Assembly: GCA_014380515.1 (NCBI GenBank)
Contig: JACMJS010000145.1
Coordinates: 1-35,569, forward strand
Reading direction: 5' to 3'
Length of the DNA stretch: 35,569 nt
Source of the DNA: Chlorobiales bacterium
GTDB taxonomy: Bacteria > Bacteroidota > Chlorobiia > Chlorobiales > JACMJS01
The notes beneath the pieces are model-generated. The model ran no database searches. It was not told the DNA's origin and saw only the letters and a program-made list of their open reading frames with translations. The first letter of the stretch is position 1. Each line of letters starts with the position of its first letter. The position numbers and the translations under genes are program-made. Of the stretch, positions 15,526 to 23,336 are shown one piece after another.

Positions 15526-15921
15526 ATGACACTCAAACCGAAATTCATCGTTGGCTTCGTCGTCATTGCAAGCGTGCTCGCTTGGCTAGGCTTCACCGCG
15601 CAGGAGTGGGGCAACAACGTCATTGGCTATGCGGATTTTCACACGGCGGGCGCAACGAAAAAACTTTGTTATGTGAAAGGGTATTGGGTTAAGGAAAAAG
15701 AGACGGGCACGAACCTGAACACGTTCAGTTTCTACATGCGCGATGACAAGGGCGAAGAAGTTCGCGTGCTTTACCGCAACGGCAAACCGAACAACTTCGA
15801 GCAGGCGACCAGCGTCGTTGTGCAAGGCACATTGGAAGGTGATACATTTTATGCGAAGGATATTTTGGTGAAGTGCCCCTCGAAGTACCAATCCGAAAAA
15901 GCGGATACCAAGAAAGTTTAG
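15526..15921 (+). CDS. ccmE: Cytochrome c maturation protein CcmE, Cys-type (CxxxY)
   Basis: A 131-residue periplasmic heme chaperone anchored by one N-terminal helix (FIVGFVVIASVLAWLGF). The OB-fold core shows VKGYWVKEK, TFSFYMRDD, EVRVLYRNGKPNNFEQATSVVVQGTLEGDTFYAKDILVKCPSKY. In the classical proteobacterial form heme is bound by a His in HxxxY. Here the motif is CPSKY, Cys117-x3-Tyr121, the cysteine variant reported in archaea and in Desulfovibrio. It lies directly after ccmD. The heme attachment chemistry may therefore differ from that of E. coli. Confidence 0.93.
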   Translation: MTLKPKFIVGFVVIASVLAWLGFTAQEWGNNVIGYADFHTAGATKKLCYVKGYWVKEKETGTNLNTFSFYMRDDKGEEVRVLYRNGKPNNFEQATSVVVQGTLEGDTFYAKDILVKCPSKYQSEKADTKKV

Positions 15922-15951
15922 GAACTTGTCTCAAAACCATTGAAACGTCTC

Positions 15952-16022
15952 GAACCCCTTTCCCGCTTCGGCGGGACGCTCCCCTTTAACAAAGGGGAGA
16001 TATCCGAAGGACAGAGGGGTTT
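15952..16022. repeat. Nested palindromic intergenic element
   Basis: Between ccmE and ccmF lies a compound palindrome. An outer stem is formed by AACCCCT (15953-15959) and AGGGGTT (16015-16021). Inside are CCCGC-ttcg-GCGGG and the longer hairpin CTCCCCTTT-aac-AAAGGGGAG. The wording (accctct..tccgaagg..ctcccctttgtt) resembles dispersed intergenic repeats seen in many bacterial genomes. No second copy was found in this window. It may act as a processing or attenuation site in the ccm transcript. Confidence 0.65.
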
Positions 16023-16026
16023 CTGC

Positions 16027-16047
16027 AAAGACTTCAAGAAAGTCTTT
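16027..16047. repeat. Hairpin just upstream of ccmF
   Basis: AAAGACTT-caaga-AAGTCTTT is a perfect 8-bp stem with a 5-base loop, 30 bases before the ccmF ATG. The short T-run after the stem (TTT, then cgc) makes it a weak terminator at best. It could modulate ccmF expression. Confidence 0.55.
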
Positions 16048-16076
16048 CGCTCAAACATCGTTCATACAAAGCCAAT

Positions 16077-18308
16077 ATGTTCATAGAGTTTTTTACCGGA
16101 AAGTTCATCACCATCATCGGCTTTACGGCGGCGATGCTCTCGGCCTTTGCATTCTACAAAGCGGCACAGTCGGAAAAAATCACGGCGGTGTATGACGAAT
16201 GGCTGCTGTTGGGACGGCGAACGTTTTTCGTCATGCAAGCGGCGATTGTAACCATCGGCGTTCATCTGCTCTACCTCATTCTCACCCACCAGTTTCAATA
16301 CAATTATGTGAAGCACTACAGCGACACGACGCTGAACATGTTCTACCTCGTCTCCACATTTTATGCGGGACAGGAAGGCAGTTTTATGCTGTGGATGTTC
16401 TACGGTTCGCTCTTCGGACTTTTCTTGATGCGCACCGCCCGCGAGTATGAAGCCCCCGTTATGTCCGTCCTGATGCTCTCGCAAGTCTTTCTCATCTCGA
16501 TGATTCTCGGCATCGATGTGCCGTTCATCGGCCTCATCGGTAGCGATCCGTTTGCAATCGCGGTCGGCCCTGCACCGATGGAAGGCGACGGCCTTAACGC
16601 GCTCCTGCAAAATCCGTGGATGGTCATTCACCCGCCGACGCTTTTCGTCGGGTTCTCGTCGCTCATCGTGCCGTTCAGTTATGCGGTCGCCGCGATGTGG
16701 AAAAAAAAATACGACGATTGGGTCAAGCCCGCGATGCCATGGATTCTGTTCAGTGCGGCGACGCTCGGCATCGGCATTATGATGGGCGGCTATTGGGCGT
16801 ATAAAGTTTTGGGTTGGGGCGGCTACTGGGGTTGGGACCCGGTGGAAAATTCTTCGCTCGTGCCGTGGCTGCTGATCGTCTCGCTGATTCACTGCGTCGT
16901 TGTGCAAAAGAAAAACGGCGGTCTCAAAAAAACATCTTTGTTCTTCGCAGTGCTTTCCTATTCCATGGTGCTTTATAGCGCGTTCCTCACGCGCAGCGGC
17001 GTCTTGGGCGACACGTCCGTGCACTCCTTTACCGATCTCGGCCTTTACAATCAACTCGTCGCTTACTTGCTCACTTTCCTGCTCGGCGGCTCGGTGTTGC
17101 TTGCGGTGCGGTTCAAAAGTATTCCCGTCAGCCGTGCGAACGAATCGATGTACTCCAAAGAATTTTTCCTGCTCTGCGGTTCGGTGGTGCTGATGATGAT
17201 TGCGCTCGTGATCGCCGCGGGGACTTCAACGCCGCTGATCGATAAACTTTTGGGCCGCGCGACGACGAAACTTGAACCTGAATTTTACAACAAAGTAACC
17301 TTGCCGCTTGCCGTCCTCATCGGTTTATTTTCCGCCATCGGACAACTGATCTGGTGGAAGAAGATTGATAAAGAAACATTGATCAAAACTTTCTCGCTGC
17401 CGGTCTCGGCGGCACTCGTCGGCACATCGGTTTTGGTCGTTGCCGGAATGCGCGACGGCAGCATGATCGTGCTTGCCCTGACAGCACTGTTCTCCGCGAT
17501 TGCCAACGCACAAATTTTTTGGAAAGTCATCCAAGGCAACCCGAAGTTTGCGGGCGGCTCGCTGACGCATGTCGGGCTTGGTCTCATGCTGCTCGGTATG
17601 ATCGGTTCGGGCAAATACAGTGAGACGCAGCAAATAGATTTGCCCATCGGACAATCGGTCGAGGCTTTCGGCAAGCAATTGAAATTCACCGGCATCGAGC
17701 CGATTGACGGCGGCGCGAAAAGCGGATTCAAAATCGAGGTTACGGATGGCGGGAAGTCATTCATAGCGATGCCGGTGATGTATGAAAATGCGCGAATGGG
17801 CACGATTTCCAATCCTGCGGTCGAGCATTATCTCACCAAAGATTTTTATGTCGCGCCGCAAGGACTTTCGGGCGGCATCACGCTGGCGAAAGATGAAGTG
17901 AAATTGCTCGGCGACTATGCGGTCAAGTTCACCGGCTTCAACGTGCCGAAAGATATTGATGCCAATTCGGATAAAGCCTTGCGCATCGGGGCGTTTTTGG
18001 AAATCACGAAAGGCGGCAAGATGGAAAAAATTGAACCCGTGTTCGTCATCGAAAAGAACCGGGAGCCGCAGATGATTCCGGCATCGATGACGGGCGACGG
18101 CATCAAGTTTATGCTCAGTGAAATCGATGCGACGAACAAGCGCATTTTCATCACCGCCGACGGCCTGCAAACCCTGACGATTGAAGCAAGCATCAAGCCT
18201 TTCATCGGCGTGCTCTGGCTCGGCACGTACATCGTCGCCGCAGGTTTCGCACTGTCGATCTACCGACGGTGGAAAGAGCGGAAAATTGTCAAAGCCATCG
18301 CCGCGTAA
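16077..18308 (+). CDS. ccmF: Cytochrome c heme lyase subunit CcmF (CcsA/CcmF family)
   Basis: A 743-residue polytopic membrane protein. Family signatures are GQEGSFMLWMF near residue 98, LLQNPWMVIHPPTLFVGF near 180 (conserved His), the WWD heme-handling motif GWGGYWGWDPVENSSLVPWL near 245, and the LTRSGVLGDTSVHSFTDLG loop with another His. A large periplasmic domain (about 530-700) precedes the last helix. CcmF takes heme from holo-CcmE and attaches it to CxxCH motifs of apocytochromes. The length is near the family norm (about 650-750). It is last in the cluster. No CcmH or CcmG follows. Confidence 0.95.
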   Translation: MFIEFFTGKFITIIGFTAAMLSAFAFYKAAQSEKITAVYDEWLLLGRRTFFVMQAAIVTIGVHLLYLILTHQFQYNYVKHYSDTTLNMFYLVSTFYAGQEGSFMLWMFYGSLFGLFLMRTAREYEAPVMSVLMLSQVFLISMILGIDVPFIGLIGSDPFAIAVGPAPMEGDGLNALLQNPWMVIHPPTLFVGFSSLIVPFSYAVAAMWKKKYDDWVKPAMPWILFSAATLGIGIMMGGYWAYKVLGWGGYWGWDPVENSSLVPWLLIVSLIHCVVVQKKNGGLKKTSLFFAVLSYSMVLYSAFLTRSGVLGDTSVHSFTDLGLYNQLVAYLLTFLLGGSVLLAVRFKSIPVSRANESMYSKEFFLLCGSVVLMMIALVIAAGTSTPLIDKLLGRATTKLEPEFYNKVTLPLAVLIGLFSAIGQLIWWKKIDKETLIKTFSLPVSAALVGTSVLVVAGMRDGSMIVLALTALFSAIANAQIFWKVIQGNPKFAGGSLTHVGLGLMLLGMIGSGKYSETQQIDLPIGQSVEAFGKQLKFTGIEPIDGGAKSGFKIEVTDGGKSFIAMPVMYENARMGTISNPAVEHYLTKDFYVAPQGLSGGITLAKDEVKLLGDYAVKFTGFNVPKDIDANSDKALRIGAFLEITKGGKMEKIEPVFVIEKNREPQMIPASMTGDGIKFMLSEIDATNKRIFITADGLQTLTIEASIKPFIGVLWLGTYIVAAGFALSIYRRWKERKIVKAIAA

Positions 18309-18414
18309 TTCGAGATTCTCTTTATGTCATGCCTGTGAACGCGGACATGACGTGTGATTGAGCGACACCATTCTGGGGCGAACATCGGCTCTTCCGAACG
18401 GAAGGCAAGCGTTG

Positions 18415-18422
18415 TAACTTTG
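18415..18422 (+). promoter_or_regulatory. Promoter -7 element candidate
   Basis: TAACTTTG matches the Bacteroidota -7 box TAnnTTTG and lies 38 bases before the ATG of the 259-residue gene at 18461. The upstream -33 element is poor (TTCC-type), so the site is tentative. Confidence 0.5.
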
Positions 18423-18460
18423 CATATACCTTTATCTTTTCAACTTCAATTCATCGCGTA

Positions 18461-19240
18461 ATGCAAATTGCCCGCCCATTTCAGAAATCACTTAGGGAAT
18501 CCCTTTTTATGCTGCTGTTCGGTGTGGTGGCTTTTGGTGTAATGGCTTCCGGTGCAGCGGCACAATCCAAACCCGTTTTCTTCGTCTCCGGCGTTTCTGC
18601 GGTGCAAAGTGATTCAGTGTTACCGAAAATAGATTTTGCGGCGAATGAAGAAAAGCGGAAGTCGCCTGCGCTGGCGGTGCTGTATTCATTTGTGTTGCCG
18701 GGCATGGGCGAACTGTATGCGGAGCGATTTGACGTCGGGCGATACTCGCTGGGCGCGGAGGCGGGGTTGATTACCGCGCTCGTCAGCACGATTATTTATG
18801 CCAACAGCCTCGCGTCCGATTACAGAAATCTCGCGCGTATCAATGCAAGCATTACCGGCGATCCTTCCGCGCAGTTTTACAAGGACATTGCAAACTACCA
18901 AAGCAGCGCGCAGTTCAACGAAGAGCAGTTGCAGAACCGCGATTTCGCGCGTGTTTATTCATCGGCCACGTGGCAATGGAATAGCGAGGACAACCGCCGC
19001 GGATACCGGAACACGCTCATCAACAGCGACGCTGCGTTTCAGGCGTCGTCTTACATCGTCATTGCCATGGGCGTGAACCGGGTGCTCAGCGCGATCAACG
19101 CCGTGCGGTTCATTGGTGATTTCAACACGCGCTATCCGGTCGAAGACACAACGACGGGATTGCGCATGATTCCCATTTATGTGCCGCAGCAAGCCGCCCT
19201 GCCCGCAGGACTTGGCCTTGCGTTTCAAACAAAATTTTAA
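18461..19240 (+). CDS. Exported hypothetical protein, DUF5683-like
   Basis: A 259-residue protein with an N-terminal signal-like helix (FMLLFGVVAFGVMASGAAAQS). KSPALAVLYSFVLPGMGELYAERFDVGRYSLGAEAGLITALV resembles the membrane-associated repeat in DUF5683 and similar FCB-group proteins (SxxPGxGQxYxxxxxKG). The middle part (about 120-185) is polar with many Asn, Arg and Tyr residues, followed by another hydrophobic segment (SSYIVIAMGVNRVLSAINAV). The C-terminus GLGLAFQTKF ends in phenylalanine, as in outer-membrane proteins. Function unknown. It has its own promoter candidate and precedes the lipoprotein gene by 14 bases. Confidence 0.65.
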   Translation: MQIARPFQKSLRESLFMLLFGVVAFGVMASGAAAQSKPVFFVSGVSAVQSDSVLPKIDFAANEEKRKSPALAVLYSFVLPGMGELYAERFDVGRYSLGAEAGLITALVSTIIYANSLASDYRNLARINASITGDPSAQFYKDIANYQSSAQFNEEQLQNRDFARVYSSATWQWNSEDNRRGYRNTLINSDAAFQASSYIVIAMGVNRVLSAINAVRFIGDFNTRYPVEDTTTGLRMIPIYVPQQAALPAGLGLAFQTKF

Positions 19241-19254
19241 TTCACCACGCCATC

Positions 19255-19887
19255 ATGCAACATTTACATGCTGTCCGCACCCATTCCACTTCCCTCATCC
19301 GCCGCTTCACCCTTTCCGTTGCTTGCATCTCGCTTTTGATGCTTTCCAGTTGCACCCAGCTTCAGCAGATGGTAAACCTTGCCAAGTGCCAGTTCAAGCT
19401 TGAGAACGCCGCCGATTTCCGCGTCAGCGGCATTGATGTTTCCCGCATCCGCAGTTACAGCGACATCGGTTTGATGGACGCCGCTAAACTCGTTTATCAG
19501 TTCAGCCAGAAAAGTATGCCCGCGACGTTCAACTTGAAAATGGCCGTACGTAATCCGAAGGCCAACGGACAAACCGCGTCGCTGTTGAAGCTCGATGGTA
19601 AACTTTTTATCAACGGCACGGAGACGGTGATGGTCTCAAATCCGGCGGCGATTTCCATTCCGCCGAGCGATGTGCCGTTGATGGTTGATTTGCCCGTGAG
19701 CGTTGATCTCTACAAATTTTTCGGTGAGCGCGGATTGCAGGGTCTCATCAACCTCGCTGCACAGATCGGCGGCCTCAGTGCCGAACCGACGACGCTCACG
19801 CTGCGTGCCCGCCCGACGATTGATACCCCAATCGGGCCGGTAGCCTATCCGAACGACATTGATATTATCAGCACCGAGTTTCGTTGA
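19255..19887 (+). CDS. Lipoprotein with LEA14-like domain
   Basis: A 210-residue protein. The N-terminus (LIRRFTLSVACISLLMLSSC) is a lipoprotein signal with the lipobox LSSC, giving a lipidated Cys near residue 33. The mature part (FRVSGIDVSRIRSYSDIG ... FNLKMAVRNPKANGQTASLLKLDGKLFINGTE) has the spacing of LEA type-2 / WHy domain proteins, a beta-sandwich found in bacterial and plant stress proteins. Role unknown. It is probably co-transcribed with the 259-residue gene 14 bases upstream. Confidence 0.7.
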   Translation: MQHLHAVRTHSTSLIRRFTLSVACISLLMLSSCTQLQQMVNLAKCQFKLENAADFRVSGIDVSRIRSYSDIGLMDAAKLVYQFSQKSMPATFNLKMAVRNPKANGQTASLLKLDGKLFINGTETVMVSNPAAISIPPSDVPLMVDLPVSVDLYKFFGERGLQGLINLAAQIGGLSAEPTTLTLRARPTIDTPIGPVAYPNDIDIISTEFR

Positions 19888-20186
19888 TTGCGGTCTTGAG
19901 CGAATCTCGCGGTCTCGATAATTTTTCTTTTGCAGCCGGTTTCCCTGTAAAACCGGCGCACGGTTCGGCAATTAACAGTGCGGTAATGTTAAGCCGTAGT
20001 TTAATCGATTAAAAGAATCAAAAGTACTGCACTCGCACTCACCCAAGTCAATGAAAGTCGCGGTTTCTTTCTAAAAGGGACAAAAAACAGGTTGCGAGAT
20101 TACTGATTAAGTACGTGGTATTTGCCTTAGTTTGTGCTAAGTATGTTACCGAAACGTTAAGTTTCTCAAAAAGCAAGGGGAAAAGT

Positions 20187-20217
20187 TTTGATATTGGTCG
20201 CGCGGCGGCTACCTTTG
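20187..20217 (+). promoter_or_regulatory. Strong Bacteroidota-type promoter
   Basis: TTTG (20187-20190), a 19-base spacer, then TACCTTTG (20210-20217) match the TTTG-N19-TAnnTTTG consensus exactly. It reads toward the orphan response regulator 286 bases downstream, leaving either a long leader or a small RNA. Confidence 0.65.
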
Positions 20218-20221
20218 CAGT

Positions 20222-20357
20222 GCCAAAAAAGTTCAGTCAGCACCTGCAATTGAGTGGCTTTTTGGGTTCGGCTTTCCAGTCAGCAAAGCCGAGAATAAGT
20301 TGAAATGTAAGACGGCCTGTTAACAACAGATTCTAACCGGCATATTGCAACGATATG
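20222..20357 (+). ncRNA. Structured leader or small-RNA candidate
   Basis: Starting a few bases after the promoter, four stem-loops follow. The first pairs CCAAAAAAG (20223) with CTTTTTGG (20258-20265). The second is TCGGCTTT-ccagtcagc-AAAGCCGA (20268-20292). The third is CTGTT-aac-AACAG (20317-20329). The fourth is CATAT ... ATATG (20341-20357). The 9-mer CAGTCAGCA occurs twice (20234-20242 and 20277-20285), once in the loop of each of the first two stems. No known RNA family is recognised. Transcription is inferred from the promoter only. Confidence 0.35.
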
Positions 20358-20503
20358 TTGGCCTGCCATGGCTGCAATCTCAATTCGGATATGAAATGAC
20401 TCGCCTTGTTCCTGAAATAATAACGTCTCAGCCGCAGTACGTTCGTTTGTGGCTCACTTGCTAAAGAAAAATTACCGTTACTCCAACCAAATAGTACCTA
20501 ACG

Positions 20504-21190
20504 ATGAAAGCGAAGACGATCTTAATCGCCGACGATGAGTTGCACTACGTCAATCCGTTGCGGTCGGCGTTGGAGAAGGAAGGCTACAGCGTGATGTGGG
20601 CGCAGAACGCCGCCGAGACCATTTCGAAGGCTGCCGCAAAACCGGAAATCCTGATCATGGATTTGATGCGCGGCCAATCCGCAGGCTTTGATGTCTGCCG
20701 TAAACTGCGGTCGATGCCGGAAGCCAAGCATCTCCCGATCATTATGCTTACGAATCGCAACGAAGAAGCCGATGAAGTGATCGGTTTGGAACTGGGCGCG
20801 GATGAATACTTGCACAAGTCCGTCAGTCCGCGCGTGCTTTCGGCGCGAATCAAAAATGTGCTGCGGCGATACAACGTCCGCACGCAAGAAGAAGTGAGTT
20901 GCCTCAAAATTGCTCAGATGGAAATTGACAAAAACTCGCATTGCGTGATGCTGGCGGGCAAAGAGATTTTCCTGCCGCGCAAAGAGTTTGAACTCTTATG
21001 GATTTTGGCAAGCAACCGTGGCAAAGTCTTCTCGCGCGAAATGCTGCTCCGCCGCATCTGGGGTGAAAATATTTATGTTACCGACCGCACGGTCGATGTG
21101 CATATTTGCAAAGTGCGGGAACGACTGAACAAATTCGGTCAGGAAAATATCGAGACCATCAAAGGCGTTGGTTACCGCTTCAAAACATAA
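20504..21190 (+). CDS. OmpR/PhoB-family response regulator, orphan
   Basis: A 228-residue two-domain regulator. The receiver (1-115) has the acidic pair DDE, phosphorylation site Asp53 (LIMDLMRG), the switch Thr (IIMLTNRN) and Lys (YLHKSVSP). The loop after Asp53 (MRGQSAGFDVC) departs from the usual MLPxxDG. The C-terminal winged helix (125-228) reads FLPRKEFELLWILASNRGKVFSREMLLRRIWG, TVDVHICKVRERL and IETIKGVGYRFK. No histidine kinase is next to it. A 286-base leader with a promoter lies upstream and a strong terminator follows, so it is probably transcribed alone. Confidence 0.92.
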   Translation: MKAKTILIADDELHYVNPLRSALEKEGYSVMWAQNAAETISKAAAKPEILIMDLMRGQSAGFDVCRKLRSMPEAKHLPIIMLTNRNEEADEVIGLELGADEYLHKSVSPRVLSARIKNVLRRYNVRTQEEVSCLKIAQMEIDKNSHCVMLAGKEIFLPRKEFELLWILASNRGKVFSREMLLRRIWGENIYVTDRTVDVHICKVRERLNKFGQENIETIKGVGYRFKT

Positions 21191-21213
21191 TGGCTGCAAA
21201 ATGATTTCCGAGA

Positions 21214-21239
21214 AAAAAGGATAGGGTTCTATCCTTTTT
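21214..21239. terminator. Bidirectional rho-independent terminator
   Basis: Arms AAAAAGGATAG and CTATCCTTTTT form a perfect 11-bp stem with loop ggtt. It lies between the plus-strand response regulator and the minus-strand FAD enzyme, which converge. Confidence 0.93.
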
Positions 21240-21265
21240 CTTTTCGAGCCTTGTCTGTTTGTCCT

Positions 21266-22327
21266 TCACAACTCCGCCGCCCGGCACCCGCTCATAAATG
21301 CAGCTCCGACCGTCCCCGCTTTTTCCGCCGCGCCGCCTGACACGTTCGATACATAATCTCCGGCGAGCTTTAGTATATGTGAAGACTGCGACACGACTTG
21401 CGGGTTTTCGCAAAGTGCATACCGCCATTTTTTCACGTTGGCATAAAGCAATTTTACATCGATGCCGAATGCGGCGCACAGATGCGCCCGGATGCGTTCG
21501 ATGACGGTGGATTCATCAGCGTCGTAGTGTTGCCCGCTAAACTCCGGCGACATTCTCACCGTGAAAGGCTCTTCATCTTCGAACGCTTCGGGCAAACGCT
21601 TCAGCCGCTCCCGGCAAATCAAAGCAATCTCACACTTTCCGTTCGCACTTTCGGCTGCAAAAAAATCTTTGAAGACGGGTGCAGCTTCAAATGTTTTGCG
21701 GCTCATCGCGCAGAGCAACACCAATGCTTTCTGATAACGCACTTCCGAAAGGCTGTTTATTGGTAGAGTGAGTTGCGTTGTAGGTTCAAGTGTGCGAAGC
21801 AATTCCATTGCTTGCGGTGCGGGCATCGTCAAAATGACTTTCGCGGCGGCGATTTCTTCGCTGCCGTCGCCAATCCAAAGTGTTCCGTTCGCTTCGCGGA
21901 GGTGCGATGCCTTGAAATCAAACCGGATGCTGTAGCCCGCGAAGGCGTCTTTGAAGAAAGCATTGTTGCCGCCGTCGCAGTAGTAAAGTTCTTCGGTGGT
22001 GATGTGCGTGGATGTCTCGTCAGTGATGCGTCCTTGTACATCCAGTTTGACGACCGGCAGCGGTAAGGTTTTGAAATGATGTCGCAGTTGATGGGCGTGA
22101 AGGCAAGCCTGAAGTTCCGGCGGGAGTGAAAAGTAGGGGGCACCGTGATCAAAGCGTTTGGAATATGGCGTCGGGTGAGCTTCCTTACCGAGCCACCGCG
22201 AGGCTAATCTTCCGCCGAGGGCGCGGCTTTTTTCGAGTAGCAGAATCTCTGCGGGCGGCACGCCTTGCTGCGAGAGTTTCCACACCGCGCCCAAGGCTGC
22301 CGCACCTGTACCGACAACGACGATCAT
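21266..22327 (-). CDS. Renalase-like FAD-dependent NAD(P)H oxidoreductase
   Basis: A 353-residue flavoprotein. The N-terminal Rossmann motif is VVVGTGAAALGAVWKL with Glu at the second strand end (ILLLEKSRALGGRLASR), followed by FDHGAPYFSL, the signature of the renalase / NAD(P)-binding amine-oxidase-like group. A TMPAPQAMELL stretch and the C-terminal LAGDYV...AAFMSGCRAAE flavin region complete it. Bacterial relatives oxidise isomeric (2- or 6-dihydro) NAD(P)H forms; others are of unknown function. The Crp/Fnr-type regulator is 11 bases upstream, so the two form an operon and the enzyme may be in its regulon. Confidence 0.82.
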   Translation of the reverse strand: MIVVVGTGAAALGAVWKLSQQGVPPAEILLLEKSRALGGRLASRWLGKEAHPTPYSKRFDHGAPYFSLPPELQACLHAHQLRHHFKTLPLPVVKLDVQGRITDETSTHITTEELYYCDGGNNAFFKDAFAGYSIRFDFKASHLREANGTLWIGDGSEEIAAAKVILTMPAPQAMELLRTLEPTTQLTLPINSLSEVRYQKALVLLCAMSRKTFEAAPVFKDFFAAESANGKCEIALICRERLKRLPEAFEDEEPFTVRMSPEFSGQHYDADESTVIERIRAHLCAAFGIDVKLLYANVKKWRYALCENPQVVSQSSHILKLAGDYVSNVSGGAAEKAGTVGAAFMSGCRAAEL

Positions 22328-22338
22328 TCCGCGAGGAT

Positions 22339-23028
22339 TCAGGTGAATCGGCCTTTGAATTCCTCAAAGTTGACGATCATGATTTTGTTCATGTCGCGCT
22401 CGATCAATCCGTCGCGCTCGAATGAGGAAAGTACCCGCGAAATTGTTTCGCGCGAGGTGGCGGCGAAATTGGCCATCTCCTGTTGACTGGCGAAGTTGTC
22501 GATTTCCACACGGCCTTTTTTTAGTCGCCCGACATCGTTGGCCAACCGGATAATCACTGATGCGACTTTGCCGACCGCATCCTCCAGCGAAATACTTTTA
22601 ATCTGATGATCTGTTTTGCGCAATCGGCTGACGAGTTCGCGCATCAATGCAATCGAGATTTTCGGGAAGGTTTCGAGGAGTTCTAAAAAAATATTACCCT
22701 CGATTTTGAGCAGTTTGACTTTCGAGAAGGCCGTTGCATCGGCGGAGCGCACTGCGCCGTCCAAGACGGACATCTCACCGAAGAAATCTTTTTCGGAGAG
22801 AAACGCCAAGATGACTTCTTTCATCTCTTCGTTGGTGCGCGAAATTTTAATGACGCCTTCAAGAATAATGTAGACGACGTTGGTGCTGTCGCTTTCGAAA
22901 ATAATGACGTCGTCTTTTTTGAAGGAAACGATCTGGCTGCGGTCAATGATTTCCTCCAGCGCCTTCTCATTCAACATCTCGAAAATGCTGACATCGCCCA
23001 AACTTTGAATGGTATCCTGTTTCTCCAT
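22339..23028 (-). CDS. Crp/Fnr family transcriptional regulator
   Basis: A 229-residue protein from the ATG at 23028 (MEKQDTIQSLGD); the track start adds 15 unlikely residues. The cyclic-nucleotide-binding barrel (10-125) contains FFGEMSVLDGAVRSADATA. This keeps the Glu and Arg-Ser that bind the cAMP phosphate and ribose in Crp. The C-terminal helix-turn-helix is ASQQEMANFAATSRETISRVLSSFERDGLIERD. The N-terminal cysteines that hold the iron-sulfur cluster of Fnr are absent, so direct oxygen sensing is unlikely. It is the first gene of an operon with the renalase-like enzyme and divergent from fixA. Confidence 0.92.
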   Translation of the reverse strand: MEKQDTIQSLGDVSIFEMLNEKALEEIIDRSQIVSFKKDDVIIFESDSTNVVYIILEGVIKISRTNEEMKEVILAFLSEKDFFGEMSVLDGAVRSADATAFSKVKLLKIEGNIFLELLETFPKISIALMRELVSRLRKTDHQIKSISLEDAVGKVASVIIRLANDVGRLKKGRVEIDNFASQQEMANFAATSRETISRVLSSFERDGLIERDMNKIMIVNFEEFKGRFT

Positions 23029-23191
23029 GCGCGGCAAAGAGTTAGAGTTGTGGCGACTTTGAGTACTCGCCATGAAGGGGGAAAAAGTGCGTCAATATAG
23101 ACATTTTGCCTAAAGACGTGCAACCGTTTCGCTGCCACGCATCCTTCCGGCGCTTGAGCTTCATTGTGCACTTGGGAAAACGGTTCGGATG

Positions 23192-23222
23192 TTGTCTTTC
23201 AAAGGGTGATTCACTATTTTGG
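23192..23222 (+). promoter_or_regulatory. Promoter candidate upstream of fixA
   Basis: TTG (23192-23194), 20 bases, then TATTTTGG (23215-23222). Spacing, box and following GGCTGCCC match the pdxJ promoter candidate at 4977-5007. It would give a leader of about 110 bases before the fixA start. Confidence 0.55.
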
Positions 23223-23336
23223 CTGCCCGTTTTTACGCTGCACTTTTGCTTTCGCACGCTTTTGCACTGCTCAGCATTCTCCGCACGCATCGCAAGTTTG
23301 CCGTTGGTTTTCTAAGTCCGTTCAACTTTTGCTCAA

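Larger units (their letters stand above)
19888..20503. other. 600-base stretch without a convincing gene
   Basis: No reading frame here looks real; the 62-residue frame at 20115 has no family-like pattern. The stretch holds a hairpin (GCCGGTTT ... AAACCGGC, 19935-19957) just after the lipoprotein gene, which may act as a weak terminator. It also holds a strong Bacteroidota-type promoter (20187-20217) and several hairpins up to the response regulator start at 20504. The promoter and hairpins are listed separately. Confidence 0.6.

Noticed and set aside
16062-17054. A 330-residue minus-strand ORF opposite ccmF
   Set aside because: Rich in Arg, His and Glu with no family pattern; it is the antisense shadow of a conserved membrane protein with biased codon use.
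20115-20303. A 62-residue ORF in the gene-free stretch
   Set aside because: No family-like pattern and its frame runs through a promoter and a hairpin.
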